The position numbers and the translations under genes are program-made. Positions 16,090 through 23,963 of a stretch of 39,674 nucleotides of DNA are shown one piece after another. The stretch is from the NCBI GenBank assembly GCA_947179245.1, contig CAMXBD010000012.1:1-39674 (forward strand), read 5' to 3'. The stretch comes from an uncultured Lachnospiraceae bacterium (GTDB taxonomy: Bacteria; Bacillota; Clostridia; Lachnospirales; Lachnospiraceae). Position 1 is the stretch's first letter. Every line of letters begins with the position of its first letter. Under the pieces are notes generated by a model. That model saw only the letters and a list, made by a program, of their open reading frames with translations, ran no database searches and was not told the DNA's origin.

Positions 16090-17286
16090 ATGTCAGTTAC
16101 GATTTTTACGATGACCCATAAAAAATTCACGGAACCGGAGGACCCAATTTATATGCCGCTTCATGTGGGGCGCGCAGGTGGAGCAGACTACGGTTATGCC
16201 GGAGATGATACGGGCGATAACATATCTGAGAAAAACTGCTACTACGGAGAATTGACGGGCGTGTACTGGGTGTGGAAGAACATACGCATGTCGGACTATG
16301 TGGGGATTTGCCATTACAGGCGGTATTTCTGTACCGAGGAGGGCAGGATCTTTAATGAAAAAGACTATCTGTCGATTTTGAAAGACCATGATATGATTGT
16401 TTCAAAGAAATTAAAGCTGAATTTCTCTTATTTTGACGGCTATGCGAGTGATTACAATATCTTTGATCTGGTAACAACAGGTGAGGTGATCAGGCAGATG
16501 TATCCGGAGTATTATGATACATTTGAGCGGCTGGTGCATGGGAACGGCACATACTTTGGCAATATGATGGTGGCGTCCAAGCAGTTATATGACGAGTATG
16601 CCGAGTGGCTTTTTTCTATTTTTGCAGAGGTGGAAAAGAAGATCGATCCCAGCGGTTATGATGATTATCATAAGCGGGTGTTTGGTTTTATATCGGAATT
16701 TCTGCTTTATGTCTGGGTGGAGGTAAAGGGGCTTAAAGTCTATGAGTGCAAGGTCGGCATGACTACCGAAAAATATGAGACAAAACAGATGAAGGACAGA
16801 TTGTCGGACTTTTTCTTACAGGGAGATATTGCGGGTGCGAAAGAATATTTTTTAAGCGTGCTTGAGAAGCGCCCGGACGTGCTGATGGAGGCATCGGACA
16901 TCACGGGTGAATTGAAGCTGTCCATGCAGGTGATCGCAGTCTGTGAACTGGAGCGGCAGGAGTATGGAGACAGCGTGCTTGACAGGATCAGGTGCACACA
17001 TGAAGCGTGTGCCGATGATGGAAATGGGCAGGCGTGCGGTCAGACAGATTCCGGACGTTCCGACAAGGAGAGACTGTTTGAGGAACTGATGCACTATTTT
17101 AGCAGACTGAACGGAATTGTGGGAGACTGCAGGACGGAGCAGGTGAGTGAGGAAGATATTCGTTTTTTACGGGATGAGAAGGTGAGCAATATTGCCATAG
17201 AGTCTTCCGCAAGACTTTTTATCTCGGAGGAGACAGAGCTTGCGGAAGTCACAGGGCAGATATTGTCTATTCGGGATCGAGCGTAA
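16090..17286 (+). CDS. DUF4422 glycosyltransferase-like protein with C-terminal extension
   Basis: A 398-residue protein. Residues 3 to about 230 match DUF4422: VTIFTMTHKKF, MPLHVGRAGG, DNISEKNCYYGELTGVYWVWKN and VGICHYRRYF are the hallmark segments, with FGNMMVASKQLYDEYAEWLF later. These domains occur in capsule and exopolysaccharide glycosyltransferases. After that comes an extension of about 170 residues not typical of the family: one TPR-like helix pair (FFLQGDIAGAKEYFLSVLEK), then acidic and helical sequence. There are no other polysaccharide genes nearby, so the acceptor is unknown. AGAGG lies before the ATG. Its 3' end overlaps the converging DUF3298 gene by 20 bases. Confidence 0.75.
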   Translation: MSVTIFTMTHKKFTEPEDPIYMPLHVGRAGGADYGYAGDDTGDNISEKNCYYGELTGVYWVWKNIRMSDYVGICHYRRYFCTEEGRIFNEKDYLSILKDHDMIVSKKLKLNFSYFDGYASDYNIFDLVTTGEVIRQMYPEYYDTFERLVHGNGTYFGNMMVASKQLYDEYAEWLFSIFAEVEKKIDPSGYDDYHKRVFGFISEFLLYVWVEVKGLKVYECKVGMTTEKYETKQMKDRLSDFFLQGDIAGAKEYFLSVLEKRPDVLMEASDITGELKLSMQVIAVCELERQEYGDSVLDRIRCTHEACADDGNGQACGQTDSGRSDKERLFEELMHYFSRLNGIVGDCRTEQVSEEDIRFLRDEKVSNIAIESSARLFISEETELAEVTGQILSIRDRA

Positions 17287-18382
17287 GTTCAGAGGTGTCT
17301 ACTGCAGGATTGCTGGCATCACCTTTTATCATGCCCAGATAGGTAAGAGTGCCATCCTCCATGTAGCGGTAGAAATGACTGTAGTAGACGTATTTGTCAC
17401 CTTCGTTTTCTATGAGGATATGCATGAGTTCAATATAAGAATCAGTTTTATCCAGATCGCATAGGTACTGTGGTGGATATTCCGGTGCAAAATCTATACC
17501 GTTAATGATCAGATGTGAATAATAATCCCGCGTATAATCTTCGTGATCTACATATTCGTTATAAAAAAGCACAGAATCCTGTCTGCCGTCGCCATTCAAA
17601 TCTATATTGTAGAGCTGATCTTCTTCCATGGACAGAATCTGTCTGTCATAGTAAGCATATTTGTCTTGCAATCCCATATCGAAGAGAATGCAGTAAGGAA
17701 TCGTCCATTCAATGACGATCCAATCACCTTTGATACAGGTGAGTCCGGCAGAAGACATGTACCAGTGACTAGTATCGTCTCCTTCGAGCCGCATTCCTTT
17801 ATAGGAAAGAGTTTTTGCTGCCGCTTGATTGCAGGCATTGAAATTTGTGCAAAAAGATGTGGAACTTGAACCTAAATCGGAGAGACTAAGCAATATTCCT
17901 GTCTTTGCATCATAATTGGAGCCGTATACTTCATACCCCGGATGAACGCCGCCGGTGAAATAGGAATGCTCCATGGTAAATGAGATAATATTGTCGTCAG
18001 TCCTTTGAATTTTGAAAGAAAGGTCTTCATTGTAAGGAGAATGCATTTCGCCGTCTGCATACTGTTTTTTTGCCCAGTCAACATTTCCGGAATAATCTAT
18101 AGTGGACAGCCATTCATCAACTTTGGAACGAATGTCAGCGTTGATTTTCTCGGCGGCAGAATTGTTCCCGGCTATTGAGACAATGGGATAACGATACGAG
18201 AGTACGAAACACATTGTACCATCGTCAGCACTTTCTTCTCTGTGTACTTCCTGAATCTCAATTTCAATATGAGATTCAGGAGCATAAGAAGTGTTGTCAT
18301 AAAAAGTAACATCGATCGGCAGTCGTCCCTGAAAGCAGAGAACGGCGTATGATAGAAGAATACATGGCAAAGTAGTTTTCAT
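17267..18382 (-). CDS. Secreted DUF4163/DUF3298 (RsiV-like) protein, second paralogue
   Basis: A 371-residue protein with an N-terminal hydrophobic segment (LPCILLSYAVLCFQG) resembling a weak signal peptide; a Cys is present but the lipobox is not convincing. The body follows its upstream neighbour: YRYPIVSIAGNNSAAEKINADI, YFTGGVHPGYEVYGSNYDAKTG, WTIPYCILFDMGLQDKYAY, then a Ca2+-loop-like DLNGDGRQDSV and a C-terminal YYSHFYRYMEDGTLTYLG. RsiV, which has this domain, binds lysozyme in Bacillus subtilis, but here no anti-sigma domain is present. It starts 12 bases after the stop of the paralogue with a poor ribosome site, so translation is probably coupled. The function is unknown. Confidence 0.7.
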   Translation of the reverse strand: MKTTLPCILLSYAVLCFQGRLPIDVTFYDNTSYAPESHIEIEIQEVHREESADDGTMCFVLSYRYPIVSIAGNNSAAEKINADIRSKVDEWLSTIDYSGNVDWAKKQYADGEMHSPYNEDLSFKIQRTDDNIISFTMEHSYFTGGVHPGYEVYGSNYDAKTGILLSLSDLGSSSTSFCTNFNACNQAAAKTLSYKGMRLEGDDTSHWYMSSAGLTCIKGDWIVIEWTIPYCILFDMGLQDKYAYYDRQILSMEEDQLYNIDLNGDGRQDSVLFYNEYVDHEDYTRDYYSHLIINGIDFAPEYPPQYLCDLDKTDSYIELMHILIENEGDKYVYYSHFYRYMEDGTLTYLGMIKGDASNPAVDTSELTLDPE

Positions 18383-18394
18383 AATAGATACTGC

Positions 18395-19792
18395 CTATTC
18401 GATGCTGACAGTGAGTTCGGAAGTATCCACCGTAGGATCGTTGCCATCACCCTTAGTTTTACCGAGATAGGAGAGAGAGCCATCCTCGTGGTATCGGAAG
18501 AAATGGCTGTAGTAGACAAATTCGTCATTTTCGTATTCACCGGCTGTAAACATGATCTCTATGAAGTTGTCAGCGGGGTTTAAGTCATACAAGGCAACTT
18601 CATACCATTCGGATAAAAGCGCTGTAATCTGTTCCTGAACCGCGGTATCTCCAGTTGATGCAAAATCAGTGTCGTTGACGATCAGATGTGGCACTGTGTT
18701 ATAGGCGCCATCAGAGTCTTCAACATATTCACTGTAAAAATGAATAGAATCTTCTGAACTGTCACCGTTTAAGTCATAATTATAAGTTCCGTTGTCCTGC
18801 ATTTTAAATACAAATCTGTCTGTATAGGCATAAGCATTATTAAATCCCATATCGGCTAAATCGCCGTAGGGAATAATAAATTTGATTGTGCCCTCAGCAT
18901 AAGAGCCGAGTGCGTAAGGGCCGCTCATGAAGACAAGACCGGAAGTGGACAAATACCATACATCGTCAGCGTACAGCACGGATTCCAAGGTACCGTCGGT
19001 AATGAAATCCTCTGAAAACAGCCGGTCCTTATAGGCATCTGATTCTGCCAGTTTCTGATTGTAAGCGAGAGTATCTTCATGAAATGCAGTGGGGTCATCG
19101 CTTAAATCAGAGAAAGAGATCAGTTCGCCGGTCTTGGCATTATAGTTGATTCCGCGGGTATCGTTGTTTCCGTGGGCTCCGCCCGTATAAGAATCGTATG
19201 TCATAGTAAAAGAAATGACATCTCTGTCAGCCCTTGCTGTCCTGAAATCTAAGCCTTCGCTATAGCCAATAAAAGTGTAACCAGTGTCGTCTGATTCAGC
19301 TTCATAAAATTCCAGATCATTTTTCGCCCATTCTTCCACTTCTGTATTGGCATTGAAGGTATCGATTCTGGAACGGATATCAGCGTTGATCTTCTCAGCA
19401 GCAGCTTCATTTCCCTCTATGGTAACAACAGGATAAGTACTGCTTTTGTAGAGGTATACTGTACCGTCCTCTGTAGTCTTATCGTTTTCTTCCGTCATCA
19501 TTTCAACTGAGATATGGGATACCTCGCCACTGACAGATGTGTCAGTTTCTGTAGTACTGTTATCTGTGCCGGCTTCCGGACTGGCGGTTTCGTCAGATGA
19601 ACTGATATTTTCATCGGCTGTATTGTCTTCCGGCTGCTGTAAGTCATTTTCTGTGGCTCCTTCTGCAGTATCTGATTCGGGTGCTTCTCCGCTATCTGTG
19701 CCGCATGCTGTAAATGCGAGTGATGCGCATAACAGCAGGACACAGAATTGGATTTTGTTTGTGCTGTTTTTGTTTACGAGTTTCTTTTTCAT
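18395..19792 (-). CDS. DUF4163/DUF3298 (RsiV-like) lipoprotein, first paralogue
   Basis: A 465-residue protein. I chose the ATG at 19792, preceded by AGAGGAG; an open frame of 62 extra codons upstream has no site. A signal peptide ends in a lipobox (LAFTAC, Cys30), so it is a membrane-anchored lipoprotein on the outer face. Residues 31 to about 105 are acidic, Ser/Thr-rich linker. Then come YPVVTIEGNEAAAEKINADIR (DUF4163), the YTGGAHGN motif shared with RsiV, IIPYGDLADMGFNNAYAY (DUF3298), and DLNGDSSEDSI, an EF-hand-like loop. It shares its architecture with the next gene and is the better preserved copy. A lysozyme- or wall-sensing role is possible but unproven. Confidence 0.75.
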   Translation of the reverse strand: MKKKLVNKNSTNKIQFCVLLLCASLAFTACGTDSGEAPESDTAEGATENDLQQPEDNTADENISSSDETASPEAGTDNSTTETDTSVSGEVSHISVEMMTEENDKTTEDGTVYLYKSSTYPVVTIEGNEAAAEKINADIRSRIDTFNANTEVEEWAKNDLEFYEAESDDTGYTFIGYSEGLDFRTARADRDVISFTMTYDSYTGGAHGNNDTRGINYNAKTGELISFSDLSDDPTAFHEDTLAYNQKLAESDAYKDRLFSEDFITDGTLESVLYADDVWYLSTSGLVFMSGPYALGSYAEGTIKFIIPYGDLADMGFNNAYAYTDRFVFKMQDNGTYNYDLNGDSSEDSIHFYSEYVEDSDGAYNTVPHLIVNDTDFASTGDTAVQEQITALLSEWYEVALYDLNPADNFIEIMFTAGEYENDEFVYYSHFFRYHEDGSLSYLGKTKGDGNDPTVDTSELTVSIE

Positions 19793-19826
19793 AAATTCTC
19801 CTCTTTTCCTCATCATCGTATGGATT

Positions 19827-19855
19827 AGTATGCCACGGCAATGCCAAAATGGCAA
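19827..19855 (-). promoter_or_regulatory. Promoter of the DUF3298 pair (minus strand)
   Basis: On the minus strand TTGCCA (19855-19850) and CATACT (19832-19827) are separated by 17 bases, 35 bases before the ATG at 19792. It diverges from the amino-acid transporter promoter at 19906-19934. Confidence 0.45.
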
Positions 19856-19868
19856 GTCAGGGAAATGA

Positions 19869-19888
19869 AATGATGCAAAAATGATGCA
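19869..19888. repeat. Two direct AATGATGCA repeats between divergent promoters
   Basis: AATGATGCA occurs at 19869-19877 and 19880-19888. The period is 11 bases, about one helical turn, upstream of the amino-acid transporter promoter. The half-motif TGCA recurs in the palindromes at 19955-19980. It may be part of the same operator region. Confidence 0.4.
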
Positions 19889-19905
19889 TTCCTTATGAAT
19901 AATGC

Positions 19906-19934
19906 TTTTCAACAGGAATTCTTTGTGATATAAT
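19906..19934 (+). promoter_or_regulatory. Sigma-A promoter of the amino-acid ABC operon
   Basis: TTTTCA (19906-19911) and a perfect TATAAT (19929-19934) are separated by 17 bases. Transcription would start near 19941, leaving a leader of about 60 bases that contains the palindromes at 19955-19980. Confidence 0.6.
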
Positions 19935-19954
19935 GCGAGTCGGACGTTAGGTAA

Positions 19955-19980
19955 TGCATATATATGCACGATATGCATAT
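19955..19980. promoter_or_regulatory. Tandem palindromes in the leader, ArgR-box-like
   Basis: TGCATATATATGCA (19955-19968) is a perfect 14-bp palindrome, and ATATGCATAT (19971-19980) a perfect 10-bp one. The first matches the ArgR box core (TGAATAATTATTCA) at 10 of 14 positions and lies just after the predicted transcription start. A repressor acting on this amino-acid importer is plausible. The ArgR assignment is inference. Confidence 0.45.
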
Positions 19981-20001
19981 AAAGTGAAAGGATGCAGACA
20001 A

Positions 20002-20700
20002 ATGACAGGGATTCAAGTATGGTTTTCCGATTTCTGTGACTTATTTGAGAAATGTTTTATAAGAGAAGAGCGCTACAAATTATTGTTGAGCGGAATCGGC
20101 GTTACGATTAAAGTTTCACTTTTAGCAGTTATTATTGGTATACTGATTGGTATGCTGATTGCAATGTGTAATTTATCCAAGAGGAAATTGCCGAGAGCGA
20201 TTGGTGGAATTTATACGGATATAATACGAGGAACGCCTTCCGTCACACAGTTGATGATTATTTATTTCGTTATTTTTGCGACGGTGAATCTGGATAAATG
20301 GATTATCGCAGCAATCGCATTTGGTGTCAATTCCGGTGCGTATGTGTCGGAGATTATCAGAGGCGGTATTCTATCTGTCGATCATGGACAGACAGAAGCC
20401 GGAAGGTCGCTTGGACTGAATGCTTTTCAGACGATGACGAGAATCGTTATTCCGCAGGCGGTCAAGAATATTTTCCCGGCATTATGTAACGAGTTTATCG
20501 TACTTATCAAGGAGACGGCAATCGTCGGCTATGTGGGGCTGATGGATATCCAGAAGGCAGGCGACTTTATCAAGAGCGCTACGTTTGAGGCGTTTATGCC
20601 TCTGGTCGGAACTGCGGTAATCTATTATGTGCTGATTAAGATATTGACTTTGTCACTTCGTCAGGTGGAAAAACATCTGAGGAAATCTGATGCCAGATAG
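20002..20700 (+). CDS. Polar amino-acid ABC transporter permease
   Basis: A 232-residue membrane protein. The ATG at 20002 has AAAGGATG upstream; an ATG at 19954 lies within the palindromic leader without a site. It has about five membrane segments, an N-terminal LLLSGIGVTIKVSLLAVIIG of HisM/GlnP type, IRGTPSVTQLMIIYF, and the EAA loop EAGRSLGLNAFQTMTRIVIPQAVKN that contacts the ATPase (read in parts). It forms the membrane channel of an importer with the next two genes, which follow in the order ATPase then binding protein. Only one permease is present, so it is expected to act as a homodimer. Confidence 0.92.
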   Translation: MTGIQVWFSDFCDLFEKCFIREERYKLLLSGIGVTIKVSLLAVIIGILIGMLIAMCNLSKRKLPRAIGGIYTDIIRGTPSVTQLMIIYFVIFATVNLDKWIIAAIAFGVNSGAYVSEIIRGGILSVDHGQTEAGRSLGLNAFQTMTRIVIPQAVKNIFPALCNEFIVLIKETAIVGYVGLMDIQKAGDFIKSATFEAFMPLVGTAVIYYVLIKILTLSLRQVEKHLRKSDAR

Positions 20701-20715
20701 GGAGGAGAGCGCCTG

Positions 20716-21438
20716 ATGATTAAAGTAAAGAATTTACATAAAAAGTTCGGCGACCTGACGGTTCTGGACGGAATTGACGAACATATTACGCAGGGCGAGG
20801 TTGTGGTCGTAATCGGACCTTCCGGTTCTGGTAAAAGTACATTTTTAAGATGTTTAAATCTGCTTGAAAAGGCGACTGACGGTGAGATTTATGTGGACGA
20901 TCAACTGATCAATGCGCCGAAAGTGAATGTGAATCATGTCAGGCAGAAGATGGGAATGGTATTTCAGCAGTTCAATCTTTTCCCACACCTGACTATTATG
21001 GATAATATTACATTAGCGCCGGTACTCCTTAAGAAAATGACGAAAGCGGAAGCTGTCAAGAGAGGACAGGAACTTTTGGAGCGTGTCAACTTGTCCGAAA
21101 AAGCAGATGCTTATCCGGCGCAGTTATCCGGCGGACAGAAACAGCGTGTTGCGATTGCAAGGGCGCTTGCCATGAATCCGGAGATCATGCTTTTTGATGA
21201 GCCTACTTCGGCGCTTGACCCTGAGATGGTCGGAGAGGTGTTAGATGTTATGAAAGACCTTGCCAAATCCGGTATGACGATGGTGATCGTTACCCACGAG
21301 ATGGGATTTGCCAGAGAAGTGGCATCCAGAGTGCTTTTTATCGATCAGGGCAAAGTCATGGAGAGCGGCACACCGGAAGAAGTATTTAATAACCCTAAGA
21401 ATGAGAGAACCCAGTTGTTCTTAAGCAAAGTCTTGTAA
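20716..21438 (+). CDS. glnQ: Polar amino-acid ABC transporter ATPase (GlnQ/HisP type)
   Basis: A 240-residue cytosolic ATPase beginning 15 bases after the permease stop with GGAGGAG upstream. Walker A is GPSGSGKST at 34-42, then the Q-loop [14 protein letters not shown], the signature [17 protein letters not shown], Walker [19 protein letters not shown], and the H-loop [12 protein letters not shown]. All are canonical for the GlnQ subgroup. It powers import through the preceding permease. The substrate class (a polar or basic amino acid) follows from the subfamily and not from any single residue. The symbol is by family and not proof of glutamine specificity. Confidence 0.93.
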   Translation: MIKVKNLHKKFGDLTVLDGIDEHITQGEVVVVIGPSGSGKSTFLRCLNLLEKATDGEIYVDDQLINAPKVNVNHVRQKMGMVFQQFNLFPHLTIMDNITLAPVLLKKMTKAEAVKRGQELLERVNLSEKADAYPAQLSGGQKQRVAIARALAMNPEIMLFDEPTSALDPEMVGEVLDVMKDLAKSGMTMVIVTHEMGFAREVASRVLFIDQGKVMESGTPEEVFNNPKNERTQLFLSKVL

Positions 21439-21491
21439 GAAGTAATGTGGTATCGGCCGTTTGTCTTTGCAAGCGGTTAAGATATAGGGAA

Positions 21492-21524
21492 CCGTCCGGT
21501 TTAGGGCGGCTGCCGAGCTATAAT
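21492..21524 (+). promoter_or_regulatory. Hairpin and TATAAT ahead of the binding-protein gene
   Basis: CCGTCC (21492-21497) pairs with GGGCGG (21504-21509) using one G-U pair, and a TATAAT (21519-21524) follows. This 110-base gap may raise binding-protein expression by an internal promoter or by an mRNA-stabilising hairpin. A good -35 is missing. Confidence 0.3.
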
Positions 21525-21548
21525 ATATCAATTCAGGAGGAGATTATT

Positions 21549-22442
21549 ATGAAAAAGACAACAAAAGTAGCAGCGCTTATGCTTGCTGTAGCTATGATGC
21601 TGACAGCGTGCGGCGGTAATGCAGATCAAGCAGCGGATGCGGCTGACACAGGAATAGCAAGCCCAGAGGCGTCAACTCCCGACGAAGCGCCAGCAGACAC
21701 TGAAACACCAGCTTCCGATGAAGAGGCATCTACAGACGCAGAGACAACTGCAGCAGTTACAAAGACAGAAGGTGTTATCACGTTCGGAACAAATGCAGAG
21801 TTCCCGCCTTTTGAGTTCGTTGCAAGCAGCGGTGTGATCGATCAGTATGATGGTATCGATATGGCAATCGCAAAACAGATCGCAGAAGAGAACGGTATGA
21901 CAGCAGCAGTTGAGAATATGGAGTTTGATTCTCTGCTTGTAGCATTGCAGAATGGTCAGATTGATGCGGCAATCGCAGGTATGACAGTGACAGAGGAGAG
22001 AAAAGAAGCAGTTGACTTCTCAACACCTTACTATACGGCTACACAGGTTATGATTGTGAAGGAAGATTCCGATATCGCATCAGCGGCTGATATGGCAGAT
22101 AAGAAGATCTGTGTTGTACAGGGCTATACTGGAGAAGTATGTGTTCAGGATATGGGATATCCTTATGAGGCATTCAAGAAGGGTACAGAGGCAGTTATGG
22201 AGCTGGTAAACGGCAAGTGTGACGTAGTCGTTATCGATTCCGCAACAGCTCAGAAATATGTTGGTGACAATGAAGGTCTCAAGATTGTGGAAGATTCCGA
22301 AGCTTTCGAGTCAGAGGAATATGCGATCGCAGTGCAGAAGGGCAATACAGCACTTCTTGACATGATCAACACGGCAATCGAGGCGAAACTTGCTGACGGT
22401 ACGATTTCCGAGCTCGGTGTGCAGTATACTGAGGCTGAATAA
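21549..22442 (+). CDS. Polar amino-acid ABC transporter substrate-binding lipoprotein (normal domain order)
   Basis: A 297-residue protein. The ATG at 21549 has CAGGAGGAG upstream. The signal peptide ends at a lipobox (MLTAC, Cys21), then comes an acidic, Ala/Thr-rich linker to about residue 75. The SBP_bac_3 domain is in normal order. It starts with VITFGTNAEFPPFEF, continues with DGIDMAIAKQIAEENGM and IAGMTVTEERKEAVDFSTPYY (ligand loop with Arg), crosses to lobe 2 at KKICVVQGYTGE and VVVIDSATAQ, and returns with IEAKLADGTISELGVQY. It captures the amino acid outside the membrane for the permease at 20002. It serves as the internal reference for the permuted paralogue at 34708. A strong terminator follows. 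Confidence 0.93.
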   Translation: MKKTTKVAALMLAVAMMLTACGGNADQAADAADTGIASPEASTPDEAPADTETPASDEEASTDAETTAAVTKTEGVITFGTNAEFPPFEFVASSGVIDQYDGIDMAIAKQIAEENGMTAAVENMEFDSLLVALQNGQIDAAIAGMTVTEERKEAVDFSTPYYTATQVMIVKEDSDIASAADMADKKICVVQGYTGEVCVQDMGYPYEAFKKGTEAVMELVNGKCDVVVIDSATAQKYVGDNEGLKIVEDSEAFESEEYAIAVQKGNTALLDMINTAIEAKLADGTISELGVQYTEAE

Positions 22443-22485
22443 ACTTTGCGGCAGGTAAGTTAAATAGATTAATAAGAAATGATTT

Positions 22486-22524
22486 GCGGGGACGCTTCGG
22501 AAGTGAGGTGTCCCCGCTTGTTTC
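22486..22524 (+). terminator. Rho-independent terminator of the amino-acid ABC operon
   Basis: GCGGGGAC (22486-22493) pairs with GTCCCCGC (22510-22517), and an inner CTTCGGAAG caps the loop. TTGTTTC follows. It lies 44 bases after the binding-protein stop. Confidence 0.8.
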
Positions 22525-22550
22525 GGGTTTGCGAAGTGAAGTTCAATTTT

Positions 22551-22820
22551 TTAGGATTTCCACCGTGCCAGTGTCGGAAAATACTGCATCAATCCTGCTT
22601 TTGCTTCCTCAACTGTCTTGCTTCGTCCGCCCTCGACCTCGAAAGGTGCGCAGAAGTCAGCCATCTCCTCCATTGTGCAGTCCTGTGCGAATGCGCCGTC
22701 CTTATAGCAGTAGCAACAGTACATATCATTTTTGCTTCCGTCCTGATTAGTTCCGTACTGCTCCTCCTGCATCGGCATACCACAGCTTTGGCAGATTTTT
22801 AATTCTGTTTTTGTGTCCAT
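22551..22820 (-). CDS. Small zinc-ribbon protein (putative zinc ribbon domain family)
   Basis: An 89-residue protein. The ATG at 22820 has GGAGG 8 bases upstream; further in-frame starts are within that site or lack one. CQSCGMPM (C10, C13) and YCCYCYKDG (C35, C36, C38) match the small zinc-ribbon family that carries GTNxDGSK between the two knuckles, followed by MEEMADFCAPF. Nothing is known of its reaction; homologues are commonly next to WYL or AraC regulators. Here the WYL regulator lies directly upstream on the same strand with a palindrome in the gap, suggesting this gene is its target. Confidence 0.8.
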   Translation of the reverse strand: MDTKTELKICQSCGMPMQEEQYGTNQDGSKNDMYCCYCYKDGAFAQDCTMEEMADFCAPFEVEGGRSKTVEEAKAGLMQYFPTLARWKS

Positions 22821-22919
22821 CTTGTAATCCTCCATGTTAAATTGATTTCCGCAGACAACAGGATAAGAGATGTTTCGTTGTCTGGCTGATATTGTAGGAT
22901 TACTATAACAGAAATAAGC

Positions 22920-22935
22920 TGACATCAGAATGTCA
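22920..22935. promoter_or_regulatory. Palindromic candidate operator for the zinc-ribbon gene
   Basis: TGACAT-CAGA-ATGTCA is a perfect palindrome, six bases per arm, between the WYL gene and the zinc-ribbon gene. On the minus strand a TATAGT -10 (revcomp of 22902-22907) lies 12 bases downstream, so the palindrome covers the -35 region. It is a likely binding site for the WYL regulator. Confidence 0.5.
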
Positions 22936-22956
22936 TATTTTAAGAAAAATAATCAA

Positions 22957-23895
22957 TCATTCATACAACCGCCCCATCTCAGAAATGCGGCGATGTACTT
23001 CCGTTTTCACAAACTCCGGCGTCAACACCTTTGCTGAGGGGCCAAAAGATAAAATCAGACCGTACGTCCAATCGTCCAATGGGCAGTTAAATTTGACGAT
23101 GAAGTGTCCATCGGGCAGCACGCTGATTTCACTCTCATCGAAGCGGTCATAGATGCGGTAAGCTTCTTTCTTGTCAATCCATAGGGTGATTTCAGTACTC
23201 CAGTCGATATCAGCGGTGATGTTTCCACATTCGGGATTCATATCATTCGGTTTTGCATCTTCCGGCAAGTCCGCAGTCTCAGAAAGAACTCTCGGCTCAA
23301 AAGTCTCATCAAGCACAGTAACTCTTTTCATGCGAAGTACTTTGAACAGCCGCATAGCCTGTTTACTCCTGCAGAAAGCGCGCACGTACCATGTATACTC
23401 TTTAAAAAGAAGCTGTACCGGTTCTACGCATCGGCTGCTCATGTCACCGTACTGCCCGTAATAATCAAACTGTAAGACATGTCTGCCCAGAATGGCATCT
23501 TTGATTTGATTGAACAGTTCCTTTCTGCGTCCGCTCCAATCAGAGAAATCTATGGCAACCCAGCTTTGGGGGTTTTCCTTAAAAAATTCTCCCAGCTTGT
23601 TTAAAATTTCTTCCTCCTCGTGGGCTCCGGTTTCCTGAAGACTAGCGAGAGCGGCAAGAATCTGCTGTTGTTCCTTTTTGGAAACAAGCATTTTATCGAG
23701 GACAAATTGTTCTGTCAGACTGATGCCGCCGTTCCTTCCCTTGGTAGTGTAGACAGGGATTCCCGCCATACTGAGGGTATCAATATCGCGGTAGATTGTC
23801 CTTACGGATACCTCAAACCGTCTGGCTAGTTCTCCGGCAGTTACAGTTCCTTTATTCATTAATATATAAATGATACTAAGCAATCGGTTGATCAT
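22957..23895 (-). CDS. HTH-WYL transcriptional regulator (YafY/DeoR type)
   Basis: A 312-residue protein. The N-terminal HTH_11 domain (residues 2-60) reads INRLLSIIYILMNKGTVTAG then ARRFEVSVRTIYRDIDTLSM, the usual YafY start. The WYL domain occupies about 140-215 (VLQFDYYGQYG, then VEPVQLLFKEYTWYVRAFC, with RLFKVLRMKRVTVLDETF). The C-terminal WCX extension is at about 235-305 (ITLWIDKKEAYRIYDRFDE). WYL domains sense ligands, sometimes single-stranded nucleic acid, and control stress or toxin genes. It lies upstream of the zinc-ribbon gene and downstream of a MATE exporter on the same strand; both may be its targets. Confidence 0.9.
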   Translation of the reverse strand: MINRLLSIIYILMNKGTVTAGELARRFEVSVRTIYRDIDTLSMAGIPVYTTKGRNGGISLTEQFVLDKMLVSKKEQQQILAALASLQETGAHEEEEILNKLGEFFKENPQSWVAIDFSDWSGRRKELFNQIKDAILGRHVLQFDYYGQYGDMSSRCVEPVQLLFKEYTWYVRAFCRSKQAMRLFKVLRMKRVTVLDETFEPRVLSETADLPEDAKPNDMNPECGNITADIDWSTEITLWIDKKEAYRIYDRFDESEISVLPDGHFIVKFNCPLDDWTYGLILSFGPSAKVLTPEFVKTEVHRRISEMGRLYE

Positions 23896-23963
23896 GTGTT
23901 CCTAAACTCCTGAAAGCATAAACTCGTAACCCCGCGTTCATTGTCCGATTTCTTCTGCGGTTA

